Positions 26,781 to 35,841 of a stretch of 64,000 nucleotides of DNA are shown here, piece by piece; the stretch's first letter is position 1, and each line of letters starts with the position of its first letter. Location of the stretch: positions 62,001 to 126,000 of the forward strand of contig NZ_JAPDOG010000011.1 of the NCBI RefSeq assembly GCF_026013545.1, read 5' to 3'. The DNA comes from Defluviimonas salinarum (GTDB lineage Bacteria; Pseudomonadota; Alphaproteobacteria; Rhodobacterales; Rhodobacteraceae). The translations under genes and the position numbers were made by a program. Below the pieces are notes generated by a model. It saw only the letters and a list, made by a program, of their open reading frames with translations, was not told where the DNA came from and searched no databases.

Positions 26781-27317
26781 ATGAAAAAAGACAATGATCA
26801 CATGACGCGCGGAACGACTGCCAAACGCTTTGATGCCGGCGCTCCCGGAGGGGCTGGAGCACTGCCCGAAACGGTCGTTTCCGCGCTGATCGGCGCGTCC
26901 GACGAGATCGCCGCGTCCGAGACCTGGGTGGCGCCCCGCCGTGGTGGCGTCAGCGGAGCCGTGCCGCGCATCATGTCGGTCATCATGGCTTCGAACGCGA
27001 TGTTGCGCCGCGATACCGCTGCGCGCTCCTTCGTCCGCAGCAGCTGCCTCAGGGTTCTGGCCTATCTCCCGGCCGACCTGCGGCTGAGCGCCCTCATCGA
27101 CCTTGCCAACCGCAACCCCGAGGCTCTCGACGATATCTTCTCGGGGAGCATCCCGGAGGAATACGAGATCTTCCGCTTCAACATCCTCGCATCGCTCGGG
27201 GTCTTCGCCCGTCATGGCCTGATCGAGGAGGTCTTTACTCGAGATCGCATCGAGGCGGTCGGCAAGGCCGTGGGCGATGTGAAAAAGAAACGCACTTCCG
27301 GCGCAGGTGACAAATGA
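26781..27317 (+). CDS. Unknown protein, first gene of the rightward pil operon
   Basis: 178 residues, no signal peptide. The C-terminal half is helical (AARSFVRSSCLRVLAYLPAD, then FRFNILASLGVFARHGLIEE). No family recognised. Its stop overlaps the next start as ATGA. The start is uncertain: ATG 26781 lacks a good ribosome site, and ATG 26802 is an alternative. Its position at the head of the pilus operon suggests a cytoplasmic assembly or regulatory factor. Confidence 0.45.
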   Translation: MKKDNDHMTRGTTAKRFDAGAPGGAGALPETVVSALIGASDEIAASETWVAPRRGGVSGAVPRIMSVIMASNAMLRRDTAARSFVRSSCLRVLAYLPADLRLSALIDLANRNPEALDDIFSGSIPEEYEIFRFNILASLGVFARHGLIEEVFTRDRIEAVGKAVGDVKKKRTSGAGDK

Positions 27318-28444
27318 TGAAACCGGTCCAGAGTACCGCCGGGTGGATTGTCGGCATTGGCTGCGCGCTCATGGCCGCGGCTGCGCCCCTGGCTTTCGCG
27401 CAGGAAGCGGCGCCCGACCTTCCGCCCTTCATTCTCCCCGACGAGACGCCTGCGGACCCGGCGGTGGTTGGCGGCCTGACCGATGAGTGGGCGCGCAGGA
27501 TCGTCGCGACAAACGGCAAGGCGGCTGAGGCAGCCGTGGCCGAGGACCCCTCGCATCGCGTGATCGAGATGATCCGCGGCCGCATAGCGGAGCGCTATGT
27601 GGCGGATGACGGCGATATCGACCTCGAGCGGGTAAGTGCCCTGCTCAGCGGCGACTACCTCGGCGATTACACGCGCGAGCGCCAGATGGATGGTCCGGTG
27701 CAGTTCAGCAACGGCGTCTTTTCTCCCGCGATCCCGGACGCGTCCGAACCGCCCGAACCCGCACCGTCCGCGCCGGCGAGTGAAGGCTTCTCCGACTTTA
27801 TCCTCTCGCCCGAGGCGATCCGGGCGATGTCGCAGATGTCCCCCGACCAGATCGAAGCCATCGCCCTCATGGCTCAGATGATGAAGGATCCGGAATCTGC
27901 GAATATCAATCCTCAGCGTGACCTGGGGGGCGTTCCGAGTCTCAGCGATGAACTCGCCGGCCGCAGCCCCGAGGAATTGCTCGCCGAGCTGTCGGAAGAC
28001 GCCCCGCGGCAGCCACGCGTTGTTGATGTCGGCAATGGCCGTGACGTCACGCTCGAGGGCTGGGAGGTCACGGTCGACGCAACCGGAGCGATCTCGGTCG
28101 GCAATGTGGCGCTTCCCGGCTCCGGTTTCGAGGTCGCCGTCGGCACCGTCGTCGGCCAGTTTGGCCGCGTGACCGAGATCTCGTCGATCCCGGGTGACAT
28201 CTATGTGGAATTCGAGACGGGCGACCGGATCGCCGGGCGGCAAGCCAGTCTCACTGACGGCGTCCCGGCCCTCGATCTGTCCGACGAACCCGTGACGGGC
28301 GGCGAGATCCTCGTCTCCGGGGCGGCTCCGGGCGCCGAGACCGACACCGGGGCGCCGGAGGAGGCTGTCCAGGCCGAGATGCCGTCGAGCCCGTATGCAC
28401 CAGTGTCATCCCCCCGCCCCCAACCGAGATCGCGTCGCCTCTGA
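27314..28444 (+). CDS. Exported protein of the pil operon, unknown
   Basis: 376 residues. A signal peptide (about 1-29, ending AFA) precedes an acidic, proline-rich region and a C-terminal beta-type domain (VTLEGWEVTVDATGAISVGN) that resembles small secretin-associated domains. It overlaps its upstream neighbour by ATGA and is 25 bases before the TcpQ-domain gene. In IncI loci this slot often holds part of PilL, so it could be the N-terminal part of a split PilL or a separate periplasmic factor. Confidence 0.5.
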   Translation: MMKPVQSTAGWIVGIGCALMAAAAPLAFAQEAAPDLPPFILPDETPADPAVVGGLTDEWARRIVATNGKAAEAAVAEDPSHRVIEMIRGRIAERYVADDGDIDLERVSALLSGDYLGDYTRERQMDGPVQFSNGVFSPAIPDASEPPEPAPSAPASEGFSDFILSPEAIRAMSQMSPDQIEAIALMAQMMKDPESANINPQRDLGGVPSLSDELAGRSPEELLAELSEDAPRQPRVVDVGNGRDVTLEGWEVTVDATGAISVGNVALPGSGFEVAVGTVVGQFGRVTEISSIPGDIYVEFETGDRIAGRQASLTDGVPALDLSDEPVTGGEILVSGAAPGAETDTGAPEEAVQAEMPSSPYAPVSSPRPQPRSRRL

Positions 28445-28469
28445 CGGCGACCTTCAAGAGGAAACAGGA

Positions 28470-28865
28470 ATGAAAACGTCGTCAGACATGAAGCTGAAAT
28501 CGCGCATCGGGCTTGCCGCCCTCGCCGCCGTGGCCCTGAGCGGTCTCGCTGGCACGGCAAGCGCGGATGTTGGGGCCATCTCCGCAGCCCCGGCGGCCAC
28601 GACCCAGGACCAGTGGGTGGTCATGGCGGGTACGTCACTGAAGTCGACACTCGAGGGCTGGACGCGGGTTTCCGGCTGGACCCTGATCTGGGACAGCCCG
28701 GTGGATTATCGCATGCGCGCCTCTGCCACCTTCTCGGGCGGGTTCGAGGAATCGGCCTCACGCCTGATCGACTCGATCTACAACGGCAATCCGGAGCTCA
28801 TGGCCACATTCCATCGCGGGAACCGGGTTCTTCATATCGAAAACCAGCCCCTGAGCAGCAACTGA
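28470..28865 (+). CDS. TcpQ-domain pilus protein (PilL C-terminal type)
   Basis: 131 residues with a signal peptide (about 1-31, ending ASA) and a single domain containing LKSTLEGWTRVSGWTLIWDS and HRGNRVLHIEN, matching the toxin co-regulated-pilus Q-type domain found at the C terminus of PilL. Such proteins help the secretin assemble in the outer membrane. It is much shorter than IncI PilL because it holds only the Q domain. It lies 26 bases before pilN. Confidence 0.65.
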   Translation: MKTSSDMKLKSRIGLAALAAVALSGLAGTASADVGAISAAPAATTQDQWVVMAGTSLKSTLEGWTRVSGWTLIWDSPVDYRMRASATFSGGFEESASRLIDSIYNGNPELMATFHRGNRVLHIENQPLSSN

Positions 28866-28891
28866 GCGGCACGAGAAAAGGTCTGAAAACC

Positions 28892-30502
28892 ATGAAAACG
28901 AAAGTCATCCTTCTGGCCGCCGCGTCCACCATCGCACTCGTGGGTTGTGCCAATACCGGCGACCGCTCCGGGCGGCTTGACCGCTCGGAGTCGATGGTCG
29001 ATTCCGGCCTGTCGCGACTTGGTGGCCGCAACGCCCTTCGCGCCGGCGGCGCCCAGTTTTCCGAAGGCGTCTTCGTCGGCGCCTCGCCCGAGCGGCACAA
29101 CTCCTCGGCGCTCCTGCCGGCCCGCTTCCAGGCCGCGGGCGCCATCCGCCTCGAGAGCCGCGACCCGATGACGCTGCCGGAGATCGCGCAGCGCCTCTCG
29201 GAGATCACCAGCATCCCCCACGTGATGGCGCTTGGCCCGACCGGCAACCTCGTCTCCGGTTTCGGCGAGGAGCTTCGCTCGGCGAGCGATGTGTCCTCCG
29301 AGGCTGACACCGAGATCGAGGCTGAGGCGGGCGGCCGCCCGGCGCCGACCAATGGCCGCGCCTCGGCATCCCGGCCCGCCTCTTCGGGCGGCTCCGAAGT
29401 AACGATGCGCCCCAACCTTCGCGGGTCGCTCTCCGACGTGCTGAACCAGGTGACGGCGACCTTCGAGGTCGAGTGGAGTTACTCCGACGGCCGCATCCTC
29501 TTCCGCGACTACGTCACCCGGAAGTACCAGATTACCGCGCTGCCGAGCACGGCCCAGTCGTCGTCGGCGATCGGCGCAAACTCGATCTCGACCACCTCCG
29601 CCGTCAACTCTGACGTCTGGGTCGAGGTCAGGGATACCCTCCAGGGCCTGATCGGGGACCAGGCGACGGTCGCGATCGGCTCGACCACGGGCCTCGTCAC
29701 CGTTACCGCGAAGGTCAGCGACCAGAACCGCGTCGAGGAATACATCAAGGAGCTCAACGGCACGCTCGGACAACAGATCTCCTTCGACGTCAATGTCCTG
29801 ACCGTCGCCCTGAACGACGAACAGTCCTTCGGCCTCGATCTCGGCGGCGCGCTCGCCAAGGGGTCCGATGGCGCGATCCGGATCGGCCCTGATGTCTTCG
29901 ATGCGTCCGGCACCGATATCGGTTCCTACAATATCGGCCTGATCCGGGGTGATTTCAGCCTCGGCGCGGTGGTCAACGCCCTCGCCAGCCAGGGCAAGGT
30001 CTCGGTTGCCACCCGGGCGGGCGCGACCACCTCCAACAACCGCGTGGCTCCGATCGAGGTCGTGGATCAGTTCGCCTACCTGAAGGAAATCGCGATCGAG
30101 CAGGATGACAACGGAAACGAGCGCATCCTGCGCACGCCCGACACCGTCACCACCGGCTTCCAGATGCAGCTCTTCCCGCGGGTGATGAACAACCGCGACA
30201 TCATGGTCCAGTACACGGTCCGGCTCTCGGAGCTGAACGACATCAAGACCTTCGGTGACGGCAACGAGGCCGTGCAGTTGCCCGAGATCTCGACGACCTC
30301 ATTTGAACAGCAGGCGGTTCTCGAGAACGGACAGACGCTGGTTCTCGCCGGGTTCGAACGCCGTCGCGTCTCTTCGGACGGCAAGGGCAGCGTCGTCGGC
30401 CTGTCCGGTTTCGGCGGGTCGAAGAGGACCGCCAACCAGCGTGTGGCGACCGTGATGATGATCACGCCGCACATCATCGGCCGTTCGAGCGCTTCCCGGT
30501 AA
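28892..30502 (+). CDS. pilN: PilN lipoprotein secretin of type IVb pilus
   Basis: 536 residues. The lipobox is ALVGC (Cys19), followed by short N-domains and the secretin core: LNGTLGQQISFDVNVLTVAL, VATRAGATTSNNR and the C-terminal VLENGQTLVLAGFERRR, typical of the GspD/PilN family. It would form the outer-membrane gate for the pilus. ATG 28892 gives the lipobox at the right distance. The following gene, pilO, starts 67 bases later. Confidence 0.9.
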   Translation: MKTKVILLAAASTIALVGCANTGDRSGRLDRSESMVDSGLSRLGGRNALRAGGAQFSEGVFVGASPERHNSSALLPARFQAAGAIRLESRDPMTLPEIAQRLSEITSIPHVMALGPTGNLVSGFGEELRSASDVSSEADTEIEAEAGGRPAPTNGRASASRPASSGGSEVTMRPNLRGSLSDVLNQVTATFEVEWSYSDGRILFRDYVTRKYQITALPSTAQSSSAIGANSISTTSAVNSDVWVEVRDTLQGLIGDQATVAIGSTTGLVTVTAKVSDQNRVEEYIKELNGTLGQQISFDVNVLTVALNDEQSFGLDLGGALAKGSDGAIRIGPDVFDASGTDIGSYNIGLIRGDFSLGAVVNALASQGKVSVATRAGATTSNNRVAPIEVVDQFAYLKEIAIEQDDNGNERILRTPDTVTTGFQMQLFPRVMNNRDIMVQYTVRLSELNDIKTFGDGNEAVQLPEISTTSFEQQAVLENGQTLVLAGFERRRVSSDGKGSVVGLSGFGGSKRTANQRVATVMMITPHIIGRSSASR

Positions 30503-30569
30503 TGGCCGCGCCGCCGGGCGTCCCGCAGGCGCCCGGCTTGGATGACCTCAAGGATCCGAGGATAATGGA

Positions 30570-32111
30570 ATGAAGTTCAGGAAGCGCGAAAAAACGACCG
30601 ACGACGGGGCGCCGGAAGGCGAGGTGAAACCGCGCCGGTTCGCCAGGGTCTTGGGCCGGAAGACCGCTCCCGAGGTCGGGGAGGCCGGCGACGGGTTCGT
30701 TCCGGAGAACCCCCGTTCAAAGAAGGCCACGCCCAAGGCCTCGAAGGGCACGTCCATGAAATCGCTGTCCTTCTCCGCTAGTGCCGCATCCGCGGCGGAG
30801 TTGAAGAAGTCGATCTCGACCTCGCCGGACATCTTCATGGACGAGCCGGGCGTCATTGCCTTCGGCAAGAAGAAGGCCGCCCTCGGCCTCAGCTGGACGA
30901 CCAGGGACGAGGACAAGACGGTCAAGGCGCAGATACGGGATCTCAACGAACAGAGCGCCGAGGATCCTGCCTCGAGAACGGTCAACTACCAGTTCTACAC
31001 GGACACCAAGAAGACCGGTTTTGTCGGCCTCGGAAGCCCCGATCTCGGCCACAAATCCGGGATGAAGGCGCTCGTCACGCTCCTGTCCCCCGCAATCACA
31101 GGTCCGCGCTGGATCGGCGTGTTCCGCCTCGACGAGAGCAAGGATCTCTGGTGGGTCGGCTCGATCCGCGACAGCAAGGTCTTCGAGGACCAGATCATCA
31201 CCGGTCGCCATCGCGCCGAAGAGATCTTTCTCACCGAGCTGCAGGCTCCCGACTGGTCGTCCGTCTTTGCGCCGGAAGACTGGGGTATCGCCCAGACCAG
31301 AGGCGAGCGGCTGCATGAGGTCGTCGACTTCCGGGGTGGCGAAAAGCTGAAAAGCATCAGCCCGGTCAAGGACAACCTGCCTCGGATCGCTCTCGTGGCG
31401 GCCGTGGCGGCGGTGGCCGCCGGGGGGTTCCTGTTCTTCCAGAACATGAAGGCCAAGGAGCTCCGAGAACTCGAGGAGTTGAGAAAGCGGGTTGAAAGCC
31501 AGGTCAGTCTCGGACCCCAGGATTTCCCGTGGTACAACGTTACCCGCGCTGATCTGTTCATCTCGACCTGCATGAGCGAGATCGAAAAGAGCATCATCGT
31601 GATTCCGGGGTGGGAGGCGCAGCCGATCTCCTGCACCATCTCCGGAGGACAGGGTACGATCTCGACGGGCTGGTCCCGGATGGGCGGCCGCTTCTCCTGG
31701 CTCCGGACCGCGATCCCCGGGGAGGATCCTCAGCCCACCATGTCCCCGGACGGGACGACGGCGGCCTTCTCGCGCAGCTTCACCGCTCCTTACGATGAAC
31801 TGTCCTTCGCCGACCAGCCCTGGGGTGGAGCCCAGATCGACAGCTGGGTCCGCGAGCGGCTCCAGGTCTTCGGCCTCGAGCTCTCGATGCGCCCGAACCA
31901 GGAAAACCGGGACGCGGCCGGCGCGAAGCCGCTGTTCAATTCCCACGACATCCGCATCCAGACACCGTACGCGATGCGAAATTATGGGGATTTGCTGAGG
32001 GATGTTCCGGCACTGGTGCCACAGGTTCTGATATACAACGTCCAGACCAGCAGTTGGGACCTTGCCCTGAAGGCCTACCACCCGCCGATCCTGCCGGTGC
32101 CGAAACAGTAG
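30570..32111 (+). CDS. pilO: PilO-type inner-membrane pilus protein
   Basis: 513 residues. The first 265 form a large cytoplasmic region (Actin/PilM-fold-like size), then a single transmembrane helix (about 270-288) and a periplasmic domain with coiled-coil start (RELEELRKRVESQVSL) and two cysteines (TCMSEIE, ISCTISG). This is the layout of type 4b PilO2 proteins, which link the motor ATPase to the secretin. It is 10 bases before pilP. Family assignment rests on order and topology more than on sharp motifs. Confidence 0.7.
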   Translation: MKFRKREKTTDDGAPEGEVKPRRFARVLGRKTAPEVGEAGDGFVPENPRSKKATPKASKGTSMKSLSFSASAASAAELKKSISTSPDIFMDEPGVIAFGKKKAALGLSWTTRDEDKTVKAQIRDLNEQSAEDPASRTVNYQFYTDTKKTGFVGLGSPDLGHKSGMKALVTLLSPAITGPRWIGVFRLDESKDLWWVGSIRDSKVFEDQIITGRHRAEEIFLTELQAPDWSSVFAPEDWGIAQTRGERLHEVVDFRGGEKLKSISPVKDNLPRIALVAAVAAVAAGGFLFFQNMKAKELRELEELRKRVESQVSLGPQDFPWYNVTRADLFISTCMSEIEKSIIVIPGWEAQPISCTISGGQGTISTGWSRMGGRFSWLRTAIPGEDPQPTMSPDGTTAAFSRSFTAPYDELSFADQPWGGAQIDSWVRERLQVFGLELSMRPNQENRDAAGAKPLFNSHDIRIQTPYAMRNYGDLLRDVPALVPQVLIYNVQTSSWDLALKAYHPPILPVPKQ

Positions 32112-32121
32112 GAGCAAGGGA

Positions 32122-33195
32122 ATGAGAGCAAAACCGAACCTTAAATCGATCGAGGCCGTCATGCGAAAAACGAAATGCAACTTGATTATTCCGATGGGCG
32201 CATCCGCCCTGGCCCTCCTCGTCTTCCAGGCGCCCCTCCACGCCCAGGAAGCGCCCGCGCCCGCAGAGGCTCCGATTGTCACGCTTGACGCTGGCGGCGG
32301 GGACCCGGCCACAAGCGCTGGCGCAACCGTGGAGCCCGCAGGTTCCGTCGAGGCGGATGCCACGATCGGGGAAGTCGCGGTCGAGCAGACCGAAGAGGAG
32401 GCCGCTATCGAGAAGACCGAAGCGGACGCCTCCTCCGCCGGCGAGCCACGCGCCACCCCCGACAATGTCGACCCGCTTGTCGGCGACCACATGCAGCGTC
32501 TCGACCGGTTCGGCGTCATCTCGCGCCAGTCCGATCTCGGGGAAGACATCCTCATCATCGACCGCGAGATCAAGCGCGCGGAGTCGATCAGCACACTGCT
32601 CACCTACATGGGTATCGATGGTTTCAAGAAGACCTATCCCGAACTCGCGGAACTGATGGAGAACAGCCCCGTCGTGCTGCGCGCGGAACTCGACAAGCAA
32701 ACACTGAAAAAGGAGATCGAGGCGGCGAAATCCGACCTTGAGCAGGCGGTCGCGGCCAACAACGCCCCCGCCCCCCGCGACGACGGATCGAGCTTCTTTG
32801 AGCTTCCCGGCGCGGCAGCCGCGGCCGACGGCCGCCCCGCGCCGACGCTTGGCGGGATCACGCCGCTGGCGGATCCGGCGGCGATCGACATGGCCGCCCT
32901 GGCGGCGCTGGGTATCGCGGCGCCAGGCGCTCTGCCCGCGCCCGCCGGCGAGATCCTGACGGAGACACCCGAGGTGGCGCCGGCCGAACCGGAGATCAAG
33001 GACATCCCGATCTCGCTTCGTGAAGTCTACGGCGTCAGCGACGATTTCACGGCCGTGATCATGCATGGTGATGAGCGCATCCGCGTGCGCGCCGGTGATG
33101 CCCTGCCGAACGACACCGTCATCGAGTTCGTCGGCGAGGACTACATCAAGCTGAAGCGTCGCGGAGAGACCGTCCGGGTCCAGATCCGCGGCTGA
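32122..33195 (+). CDS. pilP: PilP-like periplasmic pilus protein
   Basis: 357 residues. ATG 32122 has GGAGC-AAGGGA upstream and gives a signal peptide ending HAQ (about 40). A variable acidic middle precedes a C-terminal beta-domain with REVYGVSDDFTAVIMHGDER and VRAGDALPNDTVIEFVGEDY, typical of PilP-type proteins that bridge inner-membrane PilO and the secretin. TGCGAAAA (32162-32169) lies just inside the gene at an internal ATG. Confidence 0.75.
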   Translation: MRAKPNLKSIEAVMRKTKCNLIIPMGASALALLVFQAPLHAQEAPAPAEAPIVTLDAGGGDPATSAGATVEPAGSVEADATIGEVAVEQTEEEAAIEKTEADASSAGEPRATPDNVDPLVGDHMQRLDRFGVISRQSDLGEDILIIDREIKRAESISTLLTYMGIDGFKKTYPELAELMENSPVVLRAELDKQTLKKEIEAAKSDLEQAVAANNAPAPRDDGSSFFELPGAAAAADGRPAPTLGGITPLADPAAIDMAALAALGIAAPGALPAPAGEILTETPEVAPAEPEIKDIPISLREVYGVSDDFTAVIMHGDERIRVRAGDALPNDTVIEFVGEDYIKLKRRGETVRVQIRG

Positions 33196-33238
33196 GAAAA
33201 GCGAAACGCTTGAACACGTAATCGGTTTCGGGGGAATC

Positions 33239-34861
33239 ATGTCTGCTGCCGAACTCAAGGAAAAAATTGGTGATGCGGATCTCCTGACCCGTGAGGGAGG
33301 CCCCATCCAGATCACCGAGGGACAGCGCCGCCAGGTGGCGCTGTTCTCGAACGGCCTGGCCGCGATCGCCATCGGCGAGCGCTGGTCGGCCGAGGTCAAG
33401 ATGCTCCTGACCAGTGCGCGCAAGAAGAACTACGAATTCACGCAGTTCATCGAGGTCGAGACGCCGACGATCCTCGACCTCTACAAGGATTCCGATCCCG
33501 AGAGCGGCAAGGCCCAGGCGCTCGAGCTCGAGCGACAGGTCGATCTCGCGGACCTGATCCGGCAGGCTGGCAGCGACCGTGCCTCGGACATCCATATCCG
33601 TGTGCTCAAGAAATACACCGAGATCCGGATCCGCGTTTTCGGCCGGGTCAAGGATCTCGGGTCGCGCAAGTCCGACGAGGGCATGGCGCTCATCAAGGCC
33701 GCCTTCGCCGTGGCCTCCGACCTCGGCACCAACTCCTCGGACCTGTCGTTCCAGCAGGGCGCCCTCACGGCAAAATCGAACCTGCTGCCGCCCAAGGTGG
33801 AGATGGTGCGTCTGCAGTATTCCCCCACCTCCGACGGTCGCGGCGCGCTCGTCATGCGTCTGAAATACGAGGCGCCCGCCAACGAGATCGAGATCGATCA
33901 TCTTGGCTACAACGCCCAGCAGATCTCCGACATCTCGACGATGCGGAAGCGGACCAACGGCATGTATGTGCTCGCAGGCAAGGTGTCGTCAGGCAAATCG
34001 ACCACGCTCCAGCGGGTCCTGAACAAGATGTTCGTCGACAAGCACCGCGAGATCTCGATGTATACGATCGAGGAACCGGTCGAGCTCGACCTGCCGGGCG
34101 CTATCCAGGTGCCGGTGAAAAAGAACCCCGACGGCACCGACGGCTTCGTCGAGGCCATGAAGGCCTCGCTGCGCTCGGACCCCAACGTCATCGTTCTCGG
34201 CGAGACCCGCTCGACCGAAACCGCCAAGCTGGCGGTCCAGGCGGTCATGACCGGCCACGCTCTTTGGACCACTGTCCACGCGGGCGCGGCACTCGGCATC
34301 CTCGACCGTCTCACCGACCTTGGCGTCGAGAGCTGGAAGCTCGAGGACCCGACCGTCGTGCGGGGCCTCGTCTACCAGCGTCTCACCGGCGTGATGTGCA
34401 AGGGCTGCCGGATCACCTTCCGCCAGGGCATGAAGAACGGCTCGCTCGAGCCGGAGCTCGGCGAGAAACTCATGAATCTCTTCGCCAAGGGCCCGGACGA
34501 ACTTTACGTTCGCGGCGACGGCTGCCCGAAATGCAAGTTGGGTCTCGGCGGCCGGACCGTCGTCGCCGAAACCGTGCTGACCGACCCGAAACTCCTCGAG
34601 CTCTACTCGAAGGGCGACCGGATCGGCATGCGCGAATACTGGCTGAGACCGGTCGACGACAAGGGCCTGGGAGGCGTCCCGGTCCTCCACCACGCGCTCT
34701 CGAAGGTCGGCGCCGGGCTTTGCGACATCAACGAGGTCGAGGAGGAGGTCGACCTCTTCTCGATCTACGAGCGCGACTTCATGTTCCTCCGGCCGCGGCT
34801 CCTGGAGGATGTGAGGATCCTCGAAGAGCAGGAAGCCGCCAAGGAGAATGCGAAAAAATGA
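33239..34861 (+). CDS. pilQ: PilQ assembly ATPase of type IVb pilus
   Basis: 540 residues. Walker A is GKVSSGKS (247-254), the Asp box lies in YTIEEPVELD (275-284), Walker B is VIVLGETR (317-324) and a His box is TTVHAGA (344-350). Two CxxC pairs (387-390, 429-432) form a zinc site as in PilB/GspE. It would power pilin polymerisation with PilR. Its last codons contain TGCGAAAA, and its TGA overlaps the next start (ATGA). A degenerate copy of its C-terminal half follows. Confidence 0.9.
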   Translation: MSAAELKEKIGDADLLTREGGPIQITEGQRRQVALFSNGLAAIAIGERWSAEVKMLLTSARKKNYEFTQFIEVETPTILDLYKDSDPESGKAQALELERQVDLADLIRQAGSDRASDIHIRVLKKYTEIRIRVFGRVKDLGSRKSDEGMALIKAAFAVASDLGTNSSDLSFQQGALTAKSNLLPPKVEMVRLQYSPTSDGRGALVMRLKYEAPANEIEIDHLGYNAQQISDISTMRKRTNGMYVLAGKVSSGKSTTLQRVLNKMFVDKHREISMYTIEEPVELDLPGAIQVPVKKNPDGTDGFVEAMKASLRSDPNVIVLGETRSTETAKLAVQAVMTGHALWTTVHAGAALGILDRLTDLGVESWKLEDPTVVRGLVYQRLTGVMCKGCRITFRQGMKNGSLEPELGEKLMNLFAKGPDELYVRGDGCPKCKLGLGGRTVVAETVLTDPKLLELYSKGDRIGMREYWLRPVDDKGLGGVPVLHHALSKVGAGLCDINEVEEEVDLFSIYERDFMFLRPRLLEDVRILEEQEAAKENAKK

Positions 34862-35841
34862 GCGTATCGGCCGAAAACAAGCTTGCGATCCTTGGCTTCC
34901 CGCCAGGCATCGTTGCCGGCATCGACGCGATGCGCCGGGAAAAGACCGGGCTCTTCCTGGTGTCCGGGCTCTCCGGATCCGGCCGGAAGGCGACCCTGCA
35001 GGCAATCCTGGATCTCGTCCTGAGCGATGGGGGGGAACGCTTCCATGCCGTCGTTGTCGCCCATCCGGGGGAATTCGACGTGCCGGTCTCCCTGCTTGCC
35101 CCGATGCGGGACAATCAGGAAACCGTCGACCCCCTTCATGGCGCCATGCGCTTCGCGCTCTACCAGGATCCCGAACTCATCATCCTCAGCAGGGCGAACT
35201 CGGACGAGACCGCGAAGAGCGCCGTCAATGCGGCTCTCGTGGGCTATGGAATCTGGGCCGGAATCAGCGCCTCATCCGCGTTCGACGCGCTCGATCGTCT
35301 GAGCGGGTTCGGCGTGCCGCCCCACCATTTCGAAGACTCCGTGATACGAGGAATCGTCCATCAGCAGATGCTCGGAGTGCTCTGCGGCAATTGCCGCATC
35401 ACCTTTCTCAAGGCCATGGAAAGCGGCACTCTCGAGCGCGGGCTCGGTGAGCGTGCCATGCGGCTCCTTCGCAAGGATGAGGCTGGGCTCTTCGTTCGCG
35501 GAGGTGGCTGCGCGGAATGCCAGTCGGGTTTCGCCGGGCGGGCCGTGACGGCCGAGATCGTGCGTACCGACGCGGTCCTGCTGGCCCGTCGCAGGGCGGG
35601 CGACCTTGCCGGAATGCGCGAGCACTGGCTGAAACCGGCCAGTATGGGCGGTCTCGGCGGGGTGCCGATCCTGCACCATGCGCTTGCCAAGGTCGGCGCC
35701 GGCCTGTGCGACATCAACGAGATCGAAATGGCGATCGCTCCGCTCTCGGAGTATGAGCGGGACCTCATGCCCCTTCATCAACAGCTTCTGAAGGATGTCG
35801 CGATCCTCGAAGCCCGTGCCTGCGAAAAGAGAACGGCATGA
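34858..35841 (+). CDS. Degenerate PilQ paralogue (pseudo-ATPase)
   Basis: 327 residues, homologous to the C-terminal ATPase half of the preceding pilQ. Walker A is degenerated to GLSGSGRK (37-44) and Walker B to LIILSRAN (107-114), so the catalytic glutamate and likely ATP hydrolysis are lost. The paired cysteines (176-179, 218-221) and the C-terminal block LGGVPILHHALAKVGAGLCD are preserved, so the fold is kept under selection. It lacks the N-terminal domain. Translation is coupled to pilQ and to pilR (both ATGA). Role as a structural subunit or regulator of the PilQ ring is inferred. Confidence 0.8.
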   Translation: MSVSAENKLAILGFPPGIVAGIDAMRREKTGLFLVSGLSGSGRKATLQAILDLVLSDGGERFHAVVVAHPGEFDVPVSLLAPMRDNQETVDPLHGAMRFALYQDPELIILSRANSDETAKSAVNAALVGYGIWAGISASSAFDALDRLSGFGVPPHHFEDSVIRGIVHQQMLGVLCGNCRITFLKAMESGTLERGLGERAMRLLRKDEAGLFVRGGGCAECQSGFAGRAVTAEIVRTDAVLLARRRAGDLAGMREHWLKPASMGGLGGVPILHHALAKVGAGLCDINEIEMAIAPLSEYERDLMPLHQQLLKDVAILEARACEKRTA

